From positions 1 to 41,066 of the forward strand of contig CAYFLU010000007.1 of the NCBI GenBank assembly GCA_964343975.1: a stretch of DNA of 41,066 nucleotides, in the 5' to 3' direction. Source of the DNA: SCUN01 sp964343975. Lineage in GTDB: Bacteria > Acidobacteriota > Vicinamibacteria > Vicinamibacterales > SCN-69-37. Shown here piece after piece: positions 11,538 through 20,766 of this stretch; positions within the stretch are counted from its first letter, which is position 1, and the number at the start of each line of letters is the position of its first letter. The translations under genes were made by a program, and so were the position numbers. The notes under the pieces are model-generated. The model ran no database searches. It was not told where the DNA came from and was given only the letters and a program-made list of their open reading frames with translations.

Positions 11538-12776
11538 ATGAAGGTCGTCGTCATTGGCGGTGGTGTGGTGGGCGTGTCGAGCGCCCTGCAGTTGGCAAAG
11601 CGCGGTGCCCAGGTCACGGTGGTCGAACGCGATCGCGTGGGGCACGGCTGCTCGTTCGGCAACGCCGGCTGGCTCACGCCCTCGCAGGCCGTGCCGCTCG
11701 CCAATCCGAACATGCTCTTCAAGTCGTTCCAGTGGATGCTCGATCCCGAGAGCCCGCTCTACATCCAGCCACGCCTTGATCCGGGCTACCTCCGCTGGCT
11801 GATCGGCTTCCTGTTGTCGTCACGCAAGTCGAAGTTCGTGCCCGGCGCGATGGCGCTCGTCGAGCTCTGCCGCGTGTCGGTCGATATGTGGGAAGAGGTC
11901 GAGAAGAACGCCAAGGAATCTTTCGGCTTCGAACGCCATGGCTTGCTCGCCGTCTACGAGAAGCCCGAGTCCTTCGAATCCGCGCACAAGACCAACGAAC
12001 TGATCGCCCGCGCCGGCTGCACGGTCGAGCGATGGAGCGCGCAGGACGTGAACGACCGCGAGCCCGCGATCGTCGGCAAGACCGTCGGCGGCTACTACTT
12101 CCCCGATGACGCTCACTGCAAGCCGTACGAGGCGGTCCGCGCCCTGCGCGCCGAGGCCGAGGCTGCCGGCGTGACGTTTGTCGAAGGCGCCGAAGTGTTC
12201 CGCGTGTCGGATCCAAACGCCGCGGGTCCGCGCACGGTGACGACGACGCATGGAGACTACGCGGCGGATCGCATCGTGCTGGCCGCCGGCTCGTGGTCGG
12301 AAGATCTCGGCAAGATGCTCGATCTGCGCGTGCCGATCCTCGGCGCGAAGGGCTACTCGATGCTCCTGCCGAAGGCCAACCCGCATCCGAAGAGCTCGAT
12401 CTACCTGATCGAGCGCAAGGTCGCGGTGAACCCGCACAAGGACGCGCTGCGCATCTCGGGCACGCTCGAGATCGTGAAGAACGACTTCTCGATCAACCAG
12501 CGGCGCGTGAACGTCATCCTCCGCGGCGCCAAGGGTATGCTCGGCATCGGCGACACGCCGGTGGTGAACGACCTGTGGCGCGGACTGCGGCCGTGCACGC
12601 CGGACGGCATGCCGCTCATCGGCAAGGCGCGCGGCCGTGGCGACGTGTGGCTCGCGACAGGCCACCAGATGGCCGGCCTCAAGACGGCACCGGCCACCGG
12701 TGTGTTGCTGGCGCAGCTAATGACGGGCGAGACGCCGAGCTTCAACCCCGAGCCGTTCCGCGCCGACCGCTTCTAG
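11538..12776 (+). CDS. DadA-family FAD-dependent oxidoreductase (D-amino acid dehydrogenase-like)
   Basis: The 412-aa flavoprotein starts with the dinucleotide-binding motif VVVIGGGVVGVSSALQLAKRG, followed by VVERD. The family-specific SFGNAGWLTPSQAVPLANPN block matches D-amino acid or hydroxyproline dehydrogenases of the DAO superfamily. The C-terminal RPCTPDGMPLIGKARGRGDVW and TGHQMAGLKTAPATG complete the FAD site. I chose the ATG directly before KVVVIGGG. It probably deaminates a D-amino or imino acid and passes electrons to the quinone pool; the actual substrate cannot be told. It stands alone, with a strong hairpin downstream. Confidence 0.87.
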   Translation: MKVVVIGGGVVGVSSALQLAKRGAQVTVVERDRVGHGCSFGNAGWLTPSQAVPLANPNMLFKSFQWMLDPESPLYIQPRLDPGYLRWLIGFLLSSRKSKFVPGAMALVELCRVSVDMWEEVEKNAKESFGFERHGLLAVYEKPESFESAHKTNELIARAGCTVERWSAQDVNDREPAIVGKTVGGYYFPDDAHCKPYEAVRALRAEAEAAGVTFVEGAEVFRVSDPNAAGPRTVTTTHGDYAADRIVLAAGSWSEDLGKMLDLRVPILGAKGYSMLLPKANPHPKSSIYLIERKVAVNPHKDALRISGTLEIVKNDFSINQRRVNVILRGAKGMLGIGDTPVVNDLWRGLRPCTPDGMPLIGKARGRGDVWLATGHQMAGLKTAPATGVLLAQLMTGETPSFNPEPFRADRF

Positions 12777-12808
12777 CCACATCGCCGCCCGACAGCAGAC
12801 GGGTACAG

Positions 12809-12846
12809 ACGAACGGCCGCACCCCTTGGAAGGTGCGGCCGTTCGT
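12809..12846. terminator. Bidirectional terminator hairpin
   Basis: A perfect 15-bp stem (12809-12823 with 12832-12846) with an 8-nt loop sits between the convergent oxidoreductase and chemoreceptor genes. Neither side has a long T-run, but its position and strength suggest it stops both transcripts. Confidence 0.75.
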
Positions 12847-12862
12847 GTGTCGGGGCACGTGC

Positions 12863-14518
12863 CTAGAACTTGCCGAACGTGCCGGTGTCTTCGAGCGGCA
12901 GCACTTCCTCGGCCGTCTTGCCGTCGAACTTCGGCGTCATTTTCGAGACCGGCTTGGCCACGGGCTTACCCGGCTTGCGGGTCAGCGACAGCACGCGCGC
13001 GGCAGCCTTCTCGGCCTTGGGCGCCTCGACCGGAGCGGCCTTCACCGCGCCGGCTTCGCCGCGCCCGACCAGCGCTTCGAGTTCGGTCACTGTGGTCATC
13101 GACGTCTCGGCCTGCGCGCTCAGCTCTTCGCTGGCCGCCGCGCTCTCTTCCGCCGTCGCCGCCGTCGTCTGCGTGACCTTCTCCATCTGCATGATGGCCT
13201 GCGTGACTTGATCGATGCCCTGCGTCTGCTGCTGGCTGGCCTCGCGCACTTCGTCCACGATGCCCTTCACCTTGTTGACGCTCTCGGTGATCGTCGTGAT
13301 CTTGCCAGCGACCTGCTCGACCTTCTCGGTACCTTCCTGCGAGCGCATGATCGATTCCTCGATGAGGCCCGCCGTGTCCTTGGCAGCCTGCGCCGAGCGC
13401 TGCGCGAGGTTGCGCACTTCGTCGGCGACCACCGCAAAGCCCATGCCCGCTTCACCGGCGCGCGCGGCTTCGACGGCGGCGTTGAGCGCGAGGATGTTCG
13501 TCTGGAAGGCGATCTCGTCGATCGTCTTGATGATCTTCGCGACCTTGTTGCTCGACTCGCGAATGGCCGCCATCGAGCCGACCATCTCGTTCAGCGCCGC
13601 GTTCGAGTCGTTCACCTGACCGGCCACATCCGTCACGAGCGAGGCCGCCTGCACCGCGTTCTCGGCGTTGCGACGCACCATCGACGCCATCTCTTCCATC
13701 GATGCGGAGGTCTCTTCGAGTGACGACGCCTGCTCGGTGGCGCCCTGCGACAGCGACTGCGCCGACTGTGCCACCTGACTCGCGGCCTGTTCAACCTGAT
13801 GCGCGCCGTCGCGCAATTCACCGGACACGCGGCGGAGCGAGTTGTTGACGCCGCGCACGATGAACACCGCGCCGCCCACAACCAGCAGCGACACGATCAT
13901 GACGACCAGCATGATCATCTTCACGTTGTCGTAGTCGGCCTCGGCTTCGTGATCCGCCTCGGCCGCGAACTTGTCCTGCTGCTCGATCAGCTTGTCGGCC
14001 AGCTCGTCGACCTGGGCGATGAGCGGGTTGCCACGCTCACGTGCTTCTTCCCACGCGTCGGCCGCCTTGCCCGCCTTGACCAACTTCTCCACGTCGAGCT
14101 CGTTCTCCTCCCACTTGGTCATGGCCGCGTCGATATCGGCCACCATCTTCTTGCCCTCGGCCGTCACAAGAAGCGGCTCGATCTGCTTGATCCGCTCCTT
14201 CTGGAGCTTGACAGCCTCATCCACGCCCTTGATCGCCTGTTCGACGACGGCCGCGTCCTTCGCATACGCCGCCAGCAGCAGCCGGCGCTGCTCGCCACGC
14301 GCGGTCACCGCGTTCTGCCGGATGCGCAGCGCGAGATCGAGCTTCTTGATGGTCTTGGTGAGCGCCGTGCCGACGGCGTCATTCATCTTGCCCGTGGTGA
14401 GTGCCGCATAGCCGCTGCCGATCGCCAGCAACAGAGCCAGCGCGCCCACGACTGCATACATCTTTTTGCCAATTGTCCAGGTGCCCACGAGTGCCTCCAG
14501 CCTGTGTGTGAGTGGCAC
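12863..14518 (-). CDS. Methyl-accepting chemotaxis protein
   Basis: This is a 551-aa inner-membrane chemoreceptor. TM1 is at about residues 19-40, followed by a helical periplasmic sensor domain (about 41-197, four-helix-bundle type), TM2 (199-222), HAMP (about 223-275) and a long coiled-coil signalling domain. The highly conserved hairpin tip EIAFQTNILALNAAVEAARAG is at about 336-356, followed by GMGFAVVADEVRNLAQRSA. The Ala/Lys/Pro-rich tail ends in GTFGKF with no NWETF-type CheR-binding pentapeptide. It should signal to CheA/CheW; the ligand is unknown. A sigma28-like promoter lies upstream (14562-14588), fitting control with motility genes. Confidence 0.95.
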   Translation of the reverse strand: MPLTHRLEALVGTWTIGKKMYAVVGALALLLAIGSGYAALTTGKMNDAVGTALTKTIKKLDLALRIRQNAVTARGEQRRLLLAAYAKDAAVVEQAIKGVDEAVKLQKERIKQIEPLLVTAEGKKMVADIDAAMTKWEENELDVEKLVKAGKAADAWEEARERGNPLIAQVDELADKLIEQQDKFAAEADHEAEADYDNVKMIMLVVMIVSLLVVGGAVFIVRGVNNSLRRVSGELRDGAHQVEQAASQVAQSAQSLSQGATEQASSLEETSASMEEMASMVRRNAENAVQAASLVTDVAGQVNDSNAALNEMVGSMAAIRESSNKVAKIIKTIDEIAFQTNILALNAAVEAARAGEAGMGFAVVADEVRNLAQRSAQAAKDTAGLIEESIMRSQEGTEKVEQVAGKITTITESVNKVKGIVDEVREASQQQTQGIDQVTQAIMQMEKVTQTTAATAEESAAASEELSAQAETSMTTVTELEALVGRGEAGAVKAAPVEAPKAEKAAARVLSLTRKPGKPVAKPVSKMTPKFDGKTAEEVLPLEDTGTFGKF

Positions 14519-14561
14519 GGCCTGAGCAGCACGACGCGTCGCTCCAGCCGTTACAGATGAG

Positions 14562-14588
14562 CAATCGGCGAGGGAACGCTCGGTATTA
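14562..14588 (-). promoter_or_regulatory. Sigma28 (FliA)-like promoter of the chemoreceptor gene
   Basis: Read on the minus strand: TAATACCG, 11 nt, GCCGATTG. The known FliA consensus is TAAAGTTT-N11-GCCGATAA. The -10 half matches 6 of 8, the spacing is exact, and the element lies 44 bp upstream of the chemoreceptor start codon. This is a by-eye match, not a scored one. Confidence 0.6.
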
Positions 14589-14663
14589 GGTATTCAGATG
14601 TAATTATTCTCACTCTCTACAATCGGCCGATCGTTGTGCACCTTCAGCCACTTTTGTTGACGA

Positions 14664-16550
14664 TCAACGTCCATCGTGTTCGTCCAACGCGAGCCGGACG
14701 GCGCGCGCGAGTTCGTGGCTCGTGAATGGTTTGGACAGCAACGGAATTGCCGACTTTACGACACCGTGCCCGGCCAGCACGTCATCGGAATAGCCCGACA
14801 TGAACAACACGCGCTGTGATGGCCGCACCGCGCGGATCCGCTCGAAGAGATCCCACCCGCTGATGCCGGGCATGACGATGTCGGTCAGCACGAGATCGAA
14901 CGCGCGGGTATCCGCCGACCAGCGCTCGAACGCGACCACCGCGTCCGGCACGGTCGTCACCTGGTAGCCGAATTTCCGCAAGAGACTGGCCGTGACCTCG
15001 CGCACATCCGGCTCGTCTTCCACGAGCAGGACGCGCTCGCTGCCCGTAAGCACTTCGCCCGGCAGCGTCTCATCCGGCACCAGCGCATCCACCGGCGCTG
15101 CGGGCAGGAAGATGTCGAACGTGGCCCCCTGACCGGGCGTCGACTCCACGCGAATGCGGCCGCCCGCCTGTGTGACGATCTGCTGCACCATCGCCAGGCC
15201 GAGCCCCGTGCCACGGTCCTTCTTGGTGGTGAAGAACGGCTCGAAGATCCGCTCACGCACGTCCGGCGGCATGCCATGCCCCGTGTCGCGCACCGTGAGG
15301 CGCGCGAACCGCCCCGGCAGAATCCCGAGCGCCAGCGCCGCTTCATCGTCCACATCGATCGCCGCGGTGGCCACCATGAGCCGGCCGCCGGTCGGCATCG
15401 CATCGCGCGCGTTGAGCGAGAGATTCGTGAGGGCCTGTCCGATCTGATCCGGGTCGGCCAGCACCGGCGGCACACCCGGGTCGAACCGTAATTCGACCTC
15501 GATGTGTTCCCCGATCAGTCGCCCCAGCATGCGCTGCATGTTGCGCACGACCTCATTGAGGTCGAGCACCGAGGCCTCCCCGGCCGGGCGTCGCGCGAAT
15601 GACAGCAATTGCCGCGTGAGCGCGGCCGCGCGATCGCTCGCGCGGCGGATGCCGTCGACCTGCTGGAACACATCGCTCTGTGGATCCAGGCGTTCGAGCG
15701 CGAACTCGGCGCGCGACATGATCACGGTCAGCAGGTTGTTGAAGTCGTGCGCCACGCCCCCGGCCAGCTGACCGATCGCCTCGAGCTTCTGGCGATGCTG
15801 GAGCGACTCGGCCATGCGGTTGCGCTCGGTGACGTCACGGATCGTCGCGAGGAATGCATCGACGTCCTGCCAGCGGCATGCGACCGCCCGCACTTCCGCG
15901 GCACGACGCTCGTCCCCGCGCATGATCTCGATCTCGAAGGTCTGGCCGTCCTCGAACGTGAAGCCGAGCGACTGGCCCACGATCGCCGACTGCGGCTTGC
16001 CGAAGAGCTGCTCGGCCGCCGCGTTGGCAAAGAGCACCGTGCCGACGATGTTCGTGACGAGCACGCCGTCCGGACTGTCGAGCACGAGCTGTTCGATGCG
16101 ACGACGCCGCGCCTCCGCGCGGAGGCGTTCGAGCGAGTACACGACGGTGCGGGCCAGCAGACGCGACGCCGGCTCATCCTTATTGAGGACATCGTCGGCG
16201 CCGGCCGCGTAGAGCTGCTCGAAGAGCGCGGCCTCGCGACGGCCGGTAAACACCACAACCGGCACATCACCGGCGACGGCGCGCACGCGCACGAGCGTAT
16301 CGAGCCCCCGCGCATCGGGAAGATCCAGATCGACGATCACAATGTCGAAGCCGTCGACGCCATCGATGAGCGCGTCGAGGGCGCCGGTGAGCGTGGCGAC
16401 GTGCGACACGACGAACTCGTGGCCCGGCACATCCGACAGACGCGCGCGCGCCAGCTCGACGTCACCCGCATTGTCTTCAACGAGCAGCACGCGGGTGGCC
16501 GACGGCCGCACCGGCGCTTCACCCGTGAAATGCAACGGTCCCGGCCGCAT
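14664..16550 (-). CDS. Hybrid sensor histidine kinase (REC-PAS-HisKA-HATPase-REC)
   Basis: The 628-aa cytoplasmic hybrid kinase has an N-terminal receiver (about 19-135, phosphoacceptor Asp near 74 in VIVDLDLPDA), a PAS domain (about 150-245), a dimerisation helix with AGGVAHDFNNLL (His near 268), an ATPase domain with NLSLNARDAMP, DTGHGMP and GTGLGLAMVQQ, and a C-terminal receiver (about 507-625, Asp in FDLVLTDIVMPG). No membrane segments are seen, so the input is probably cytoplasmic or comes from the partner kinase. Its ATG directly follows the TAG of the preceding kinase gene (TAGATG), so the two are translationally coupled. No output regulator is in the window. Confidence 0.93.
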   Translation of the reverse strand: MRPGPLHFTGEAPVRPSATRVLLVEDNAGDVELARARLSDVPGHEFVVSHVATLTGALDALIDGVDGFDIVIVDLDLPDARGLDTLVRVRAVAGDVPVVVFTGRREAALFEQLYAAGADDVLNKDEPASRLLARTVVYSLERLRAEARRRRIEQLVLDSPDGVLVTNIVGTVLFANAAAEQLFGKPQSAIVGQSLGFTFEDGQTFEIEIMRGDERRAAEVRAVACRWQDVDAFLATIRDVTERNRMAESLQHRQKLEAIGQLAGGVAHDFNNLLTVIMSRAEFALERLDPQSDVFQQVDGIRRASDRAAALTRQLLSFARRPAGEASVLDLNEVVRNMQRMLGRLIGEHIEVELRFDPGVPPVLADPDQIGQALTNLSLNARDAMPTGGRLMVATAAIDVDDEAALALGILPGRFARLTVRDTGHGMPPDVRERIFEPFFTTKKDRGTGLGLAMVQQIVTQAGGRIRVESTPGQGATFDIFLPAAPVDALVPDETLPGEVLTGSERVLLVEDEPDVREVTASLLRKFGYQVTTVPDAVVAFERWSADTRAFDLVLTDIVMPGISGWDLFERIRAVRPSQRVLFMSGYSDDVLAGHGVVKSAIPLLSKPFTSHELARAVRLALDEHDGR

Positions 16551-17657
16551 CTACGCCGGCACCTTTCGCAGGGTCACGAAAAACCGTGTGCCCTCACCAG
16601 GAGTGGAGTCGAACCACACGCGGCCGCCATGCCGCTGCACGATGCGGCGCACGATGGCGAGGCCCATCCCATTGCCCTCGAACTGCCCGCGCTCGTTCAG
16701 ACGCTGGAACATCTCGAAAACCCGTTCCTGAAACTGCATGTCGATGCCGATGCCGTTGTCGGCGACCTCGAGGCGCCACCACTCGCCGTCGTCATGCGCC
16801 GCCACCGAAATCCGCGGCGGCACGGCGCGACGGAATTTCACGGCGTTCGACACGAGGTTCTGCAACAGACGGGTGAGCTGGCTGCGATCGCCGAGCACGG
16901 CCGGGAGCGGCGCAATGTCGACCGTCGCCCCGGTGGCCGCGATCACCGCCTGCACACTCGCCACCACCCCGCGGGCGACGTCGTCCAGGGCGACCGGCTC
17001 GAGCGGACGCGCCTCGGATTCCACGCGCGCGTAGTTGAGCAGATCCTGCACAAACTGCTGCATCCGACGCGCGCCTTCGCTGATGTAGCCGAGCTACTTG
17101 AGCCCCTTGTCGTCGAGGGACGGACGGCAGCGCTCGTCGAGCATCTCGGCACAACTCGCCACCATGCGCAACGGTTCCTGCAGGTCATGCGCGGCGACGA
17201 AGGCAAACTGGGTCAGCTCCTCATTGGAGCGGCGCAACTCAGCCGCCTGCTGACGCAACTGCTCGAGCAGCGTCTCACGCTCCGACACATCCACGATCGA
17301 CGCGAGCACCACCGGCACACCGTCCATGTCGAGCGGCACGAGACCGACTTCCGCGTGCACCACCGTGCCGTCTTTGCGCACGCCGTGCACGTGCCGCTGA
17401 TGTCCCATCGGCCGCGTCTCGCGCGTGCCGTGGAACTGATCGCGCGCATGCACGTGCGATGCCCGTCCCGCTTGGGGCACGAGCCGTTCCACCGGCTGTC
17501 CGATCAACTCGTCACGGTGGTAGCCGTAGATCCGCTCGATTTCACGATTGAGAAACAGAATGCGCCCGGCCCGATCGACGACCAGCAGGCCGGACGGTGA
17601 GTGCTCAAAGAGAAGTGCGAAGTTGTCGGCGGCACGTCCGCCGGCTGCAGATGGCAT
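16551..17657 (-). pseudogene. PAS sensor histidine kinase interrupted by an in-frame amber codon
   Basis: One reading frame of 369 codons encodes PAS (about 10-130), a helix with VAAHDLQEPLRM (His at 157) and a HATPase domain (VSNAVKFRR, DNGIGIDM, GNGMGLAIVRRIV). It is cut by TAG at codon 188 (17094-17096): ...LDDKGLK-stop-LGYISEGARRMQQF. Relatives of this bacteriophytochrome-type HisKA subfamily carry an aromatic residue here (EYLGYI or similar), so a TAC-to-TAG change is the simplest explanation. The frame is otherwise clean on both sides. The upstream fragment lacks the ATPase; the downstream one could restart at ATG 17063 but would lack the phosphorylatable His. It may be a true nonsense mutation or a consensus error. 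Confidence 0.85.
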
Positions 17658-17752
17658 CAGTTCGGTGTCTCCGCAGTTCTCACATTACCTTGTGCCGCGC
17701 TCCGGATGTGCTGCGGATTTCCGGCAGAACCCCGCCGGCGGCGCCCTCGACG

Positions 17753-20700
17753 TCAGCGGCGTCGCGCGAGCGCGCAGTAGGCCGACGGCACAAGGTAGAG
17801 CGTGACGAAGGTCGACAGCGTGAGGCCACCGATCACGGCGAGCGCCAGCGGCTTCTGCAGCTCGGCGCCGGCGCCGAGGCCGAACGCCAGCGGCAAGAGC
17901 CCGAAGAGCGTGCAGAGCGTGGTCATCAGGATCGGCCGCAACCGCGTGGCGGCGGCTTCCTGCACCGCGTCCTCGATCGACAACCCGTCGTGCCGCCGCT
18001 TCTCCGCGAAGTCGAGCAGGACGATGCCGTTCTTGACGACGAGGCCGATGAGCAGGATCAGCCCCATCGCGGACGACACGTTGAGGTCGACCTTCGTGGC
18101 GACGAGCACGGCGAAGGCGCCGCCGAGCGAGAGCGGCGCGGCGGCCAGAATCAGGGCCGCGGGCGTGAACCGCCGGAACTCCACGACGAGAATCACGAAC
18201 ACGAGCGTGGTCGCGATGCCGAAGACCATGAGGAGCTCGCGGAACGCCTGCCGCTGCGACTCGAACTGCCCACCGACTTCGTACGTGTAGCCGAGCGGCA
18301 ACTTCATGTGGTCCATGACGTTACGCACTTCGGTGACGGCGCTGCCCAGGTCGCGCTTCTCGAGCCGCGCGGTGACCATCGCCATCTGCCGGAGGTTCTC
18401 GCGCCAGAGCTCGGGTTGGCCTTTCTGCTCGCCGATGCGCACGAGCGCGCCGGCCGTGATGACCTTGCCGTTGGCGCCGCGGATCGGCGTGCTCGCGAGC
18501 AGCTGCGGATTGAAACGCGCCGAGTCCGGATACCGCACGCGCACCGGAATGGTGCGGTCGAGCAGTTGGAGATTCGTCGCCGGCATGCCGAGCCAAGCGT
18601 TCGCCAACTGATCGGTGACCTGTTCCACCGTGAGGCCCATCCGCGCCGCCGCCTGCGGATCGATGTTCCACGTCACGTCCGGGCCGCTCGACTCCACGCC
18701 CACGACGTCCACCACGCCTCGGATCTTGCCGAGCTTCTTGCTGATGTCCTCAGACAGCGAGGCGAGCGTGGCGGTATCGTCGCCGAACACCTTCACTTCG
18801 ATCGGCGTCGGCGCGCCTTCGAGGTCGCCGATCATGTCCTGAAGCAACTGCACGAATTCCACTTCGGTGTCGGGCACGGCGTCCGACAGCCGGTCGCGAA
18901 GCGTCTCGATCACCTGCTCGGCCGAGCGCGTGCGCTGCGACCGCGGCTTGAGGCGCACGAGGATGTCGCCCGTGTTCTGCGCCGTCGCGAACATGCCCAT
19001 TTCCGAGCCGGTGCGCCGCACGAAGCTCGCGACCTCGGGCGTCTCCGAGATCAGCTCTTCCATCTCGCGCAGGCGCGCGTCGGTCTCGGCGAGCGCACTG
19101 CCCGCCGGCGTGATGTAGTCGATGACGAAGCCGCCCTCGTCGGCCGCCGGCAGGAAGCCCGAGCCGATGCGCGTGTAGCCAACATACGCGCCGCCGGCGA
19201 GGAGCACTGCGATCACCACCGCCAGCGACGGATGCCGGATCAGCGCCGGCAGCGTGGCCGTATACCAGCGCGCGCTCTGCTTCGCGCGCGCGTGATCGTC
19301 GTGCGACGACGGCCGCACGGCCCAGCGCGCGAGCACGGGAATCAGCGTGAACGCGAGCGCCAGCGACACGAGCACCGCCACCGACAACGTGAGCGACAGC
19401 GCCTTGAAGAACTGCCCCACCACGCCCGACAACAACCCGAGTGGCGCAAACACGACCACGGTCGTGAGCGTCGAGCCGACCACCGGCGCAATCAACTCGC
19501 GCGTGGCGTGGTCCACCATCTCCGGACGCGGATCGGCCGACAACCGTCGATGAATGTTCTCAACCACGACCACTGCGTCGTCGATGACAAGGCCGATGGC
19601 CACGGCGAGGCCGCCCATCGACATGAGGTTGATCGACTCGTCGAAGAGCCACATCACGAGGAACGTGGCGAGCACCGTCAGCGGCAGCGTCATCGACGCT
19701 ACCGTTGTGAGCCGCCAGTTCCGAAGGAACACGAGCAGCACCAGAATCGCGAGCACGCCGCCGAGCAGAATCGCATCGCGCACGTTGGCGATCGAGGCCT
19801 CAACGAACTCGGCCAGGTCGTACGTCTTGTTGAGCGTGAGCCCGGCCGGTAGCGCCTTCGCCAGTTTGGCGATCTCGGCCTCGATGCCCGCACGCACCGA
19901 CAGGATGTTGGCGCCGACCTGCTGCGAGATACTGATCGCCGTCGAGGGGCCGCCGCTGCCGACGACGAGCGTGGTGCGATCAGGAGCGCCGGCGGTGACA
20001 TTCGCCACGTCGCCGACCTTGATGAGCCCGCCGCCACGCGTGACGATCGGCGTATTCGCGATCTGCGACGCGTTCTCCCACAAGCCCGAGGCCAACACCA
20101 GATACTGCGTGCCGCCCTCCGGATAGCGGCCGATCGGCTCGAGCAGGTTCGTCTGCTTGAGTGCCGTCGAGACGTCTTCGATCGTGAGGCCCGACGCGAG
20201 CATGCGCGCCGGATCGACGATCACTTCCATCTCGCGCGTGTCGCTCGACAACACCTCGACCTTGCCGACGCCCGGCACGCGATTGAGCGCGGGCCGCGCG
20301 ACGTAGTAGCCGTAGTCGTGCAGATCCGCCGGTGACAACCCGCCGCTGAGATTCAGGCTGTAGATCGGAAACGCCGCCGGCGTCAGCCGATCGATCTGCA
20401 GATCCGTGTCGGGCGGCAGCTCACCGCGGATCTCCGCGATGCGGTTCTGCGCCATCTGCAGCGCCACGACCATGTCGGTCGACGGCTCAAACTGCGCCGA
20501 GATCTCTGCGGCGCCCCGGAACGTGCGCGACCGCACGCGCCGCACACCCGGCACCGACATCAACGACTCTTCGATCGGCCGCGTGACCGTGAGCATCATC
20601 GACCGGCCCGGAATGGTGCCCGCGTGCGCGATCACGACGACGCGCGGGAACTGCAATGGCGGATAGATGCTGCTCGGCAGCGCCAAGCCGGCGATGGCGC

Positions 20701-20764
20701 CGGCCACGGCGACGAGTGCCGTGATCAGCAGAATGGCGCGCGAGTGACGCGTCGTCACGCTCAT
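17753..20764 (-). CDS. RND efflux transporter (HAE1/AcrB-like inner-membrane pump)
   Basis: The 1003-aa proton-driven pump has the full RND plan: TM1 at the N-terminus (AILLITALVAVAGAIAGLAL), a large periplasmic loop, a TM2-6 block, a second periplasmic loop and TM8-12. The paired Asp residues of the proton relay are visible in GLVIDDAVVVVENIHRRL, which fits the drug-exporting HAE1 group better than the metal-exporting CzcA group. It starts 2 nt after the adaptor gene and is the last gene of the operon YVTN protein, outer-membrane factor, adaptor, pump. The N-terminus is slightly shorter than in AcrB. The substrate is not evident. Confidence 0.93.
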   Translation of the reverse strand: MSVTTRHSRAILLITALVAVAGAIAGLALPSSIYPPLQFPRVVVIAHAGTIPGRSMMLTVTRPIEESLMSVPGVRRVRSRTFRGAAEISAQFEPSTDMVVALQMAQNRIAEIRGELPPDTDLQIDRLTPAAFPIYSLNLSGGLSPADLHDYGYYVARPALNRVPGVGKVEVLSSDTREMEVIVDPARMLASGLTIEDVSTALKQTNLLEPIGRYPEGGTQYLVLASGLWENASQIANTPIVTRGGGLIKVGDVANVTAGAPDRTTLVVGSGGPSTAISISQQVGANILSVRAGIEAEIAKLAKALPAGLTLNKTYDLAEFVEASIANVRDAILLGGVLAILVLLVFLRNWRLTTVASMTLPLTVLATFLVMWLFDESINLMSMGGLAVAIGLVIDDAVVVVENIHRRLSADPRPEMVDHATRELIAPVVGSTLTTVVVFAPLGLLSGVVGQFFKALSLTLSVAVLVSLALAFTLIPVLARWAVRPSSHDDHARAKQSARWYTATLPALIRHPSLAVVIAVLLAGGAYVGYTRIGSGFLPAADEGGFVIDYITPAGSALAETDARLREMEELISETPEVASFVRRTGSEMGMFATAQNTGDILVRLKPRSQRTRSAEQVIETLRDRLSDAVPDTEVEFVQLLQDMIGDLEGAPTPIEVKVFGDDTATLASLSEDISKKLGKIRGVVDVVGVESSGPDVTWNIDPQAAARMGLTVEQVTDQLANAWLGMPATNLQLLDRTIPVRVRYPDSARFNPQLLASTPIRGANGKVITAGALVRIGEQKGQPELWRENLRQMAMVTARLEKRDLGSAVTEVRNVMDHMKLPLGYTYEVGGQFESQRQAFRELLMVFGIATTLVFVILVVEFRRFTPAALILAAAPLSLGGAFAVLVATKVDLNVSSAMGLILLIGLVVKNGIVLLDFAEKRRHDGLSIEDAVQEAAATRLRPILMTTLCTLFGLLPLAFGLGAGAELQKPLALAVIGGLTLSTFVTLYLVPSAYCALARRR

Positions 20765-20766
20765 CG

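Noticed and set aside
15609..17600. Very long open frame on the plus strand opposite the two sensor kinases (similar ones opposite the RND pump and the ABC exporter)
   Set aside because: High GC makes long antisense frames common. Their products are Arg/His-rich with no family features, while the minus-strand frames encode complete known proteins.
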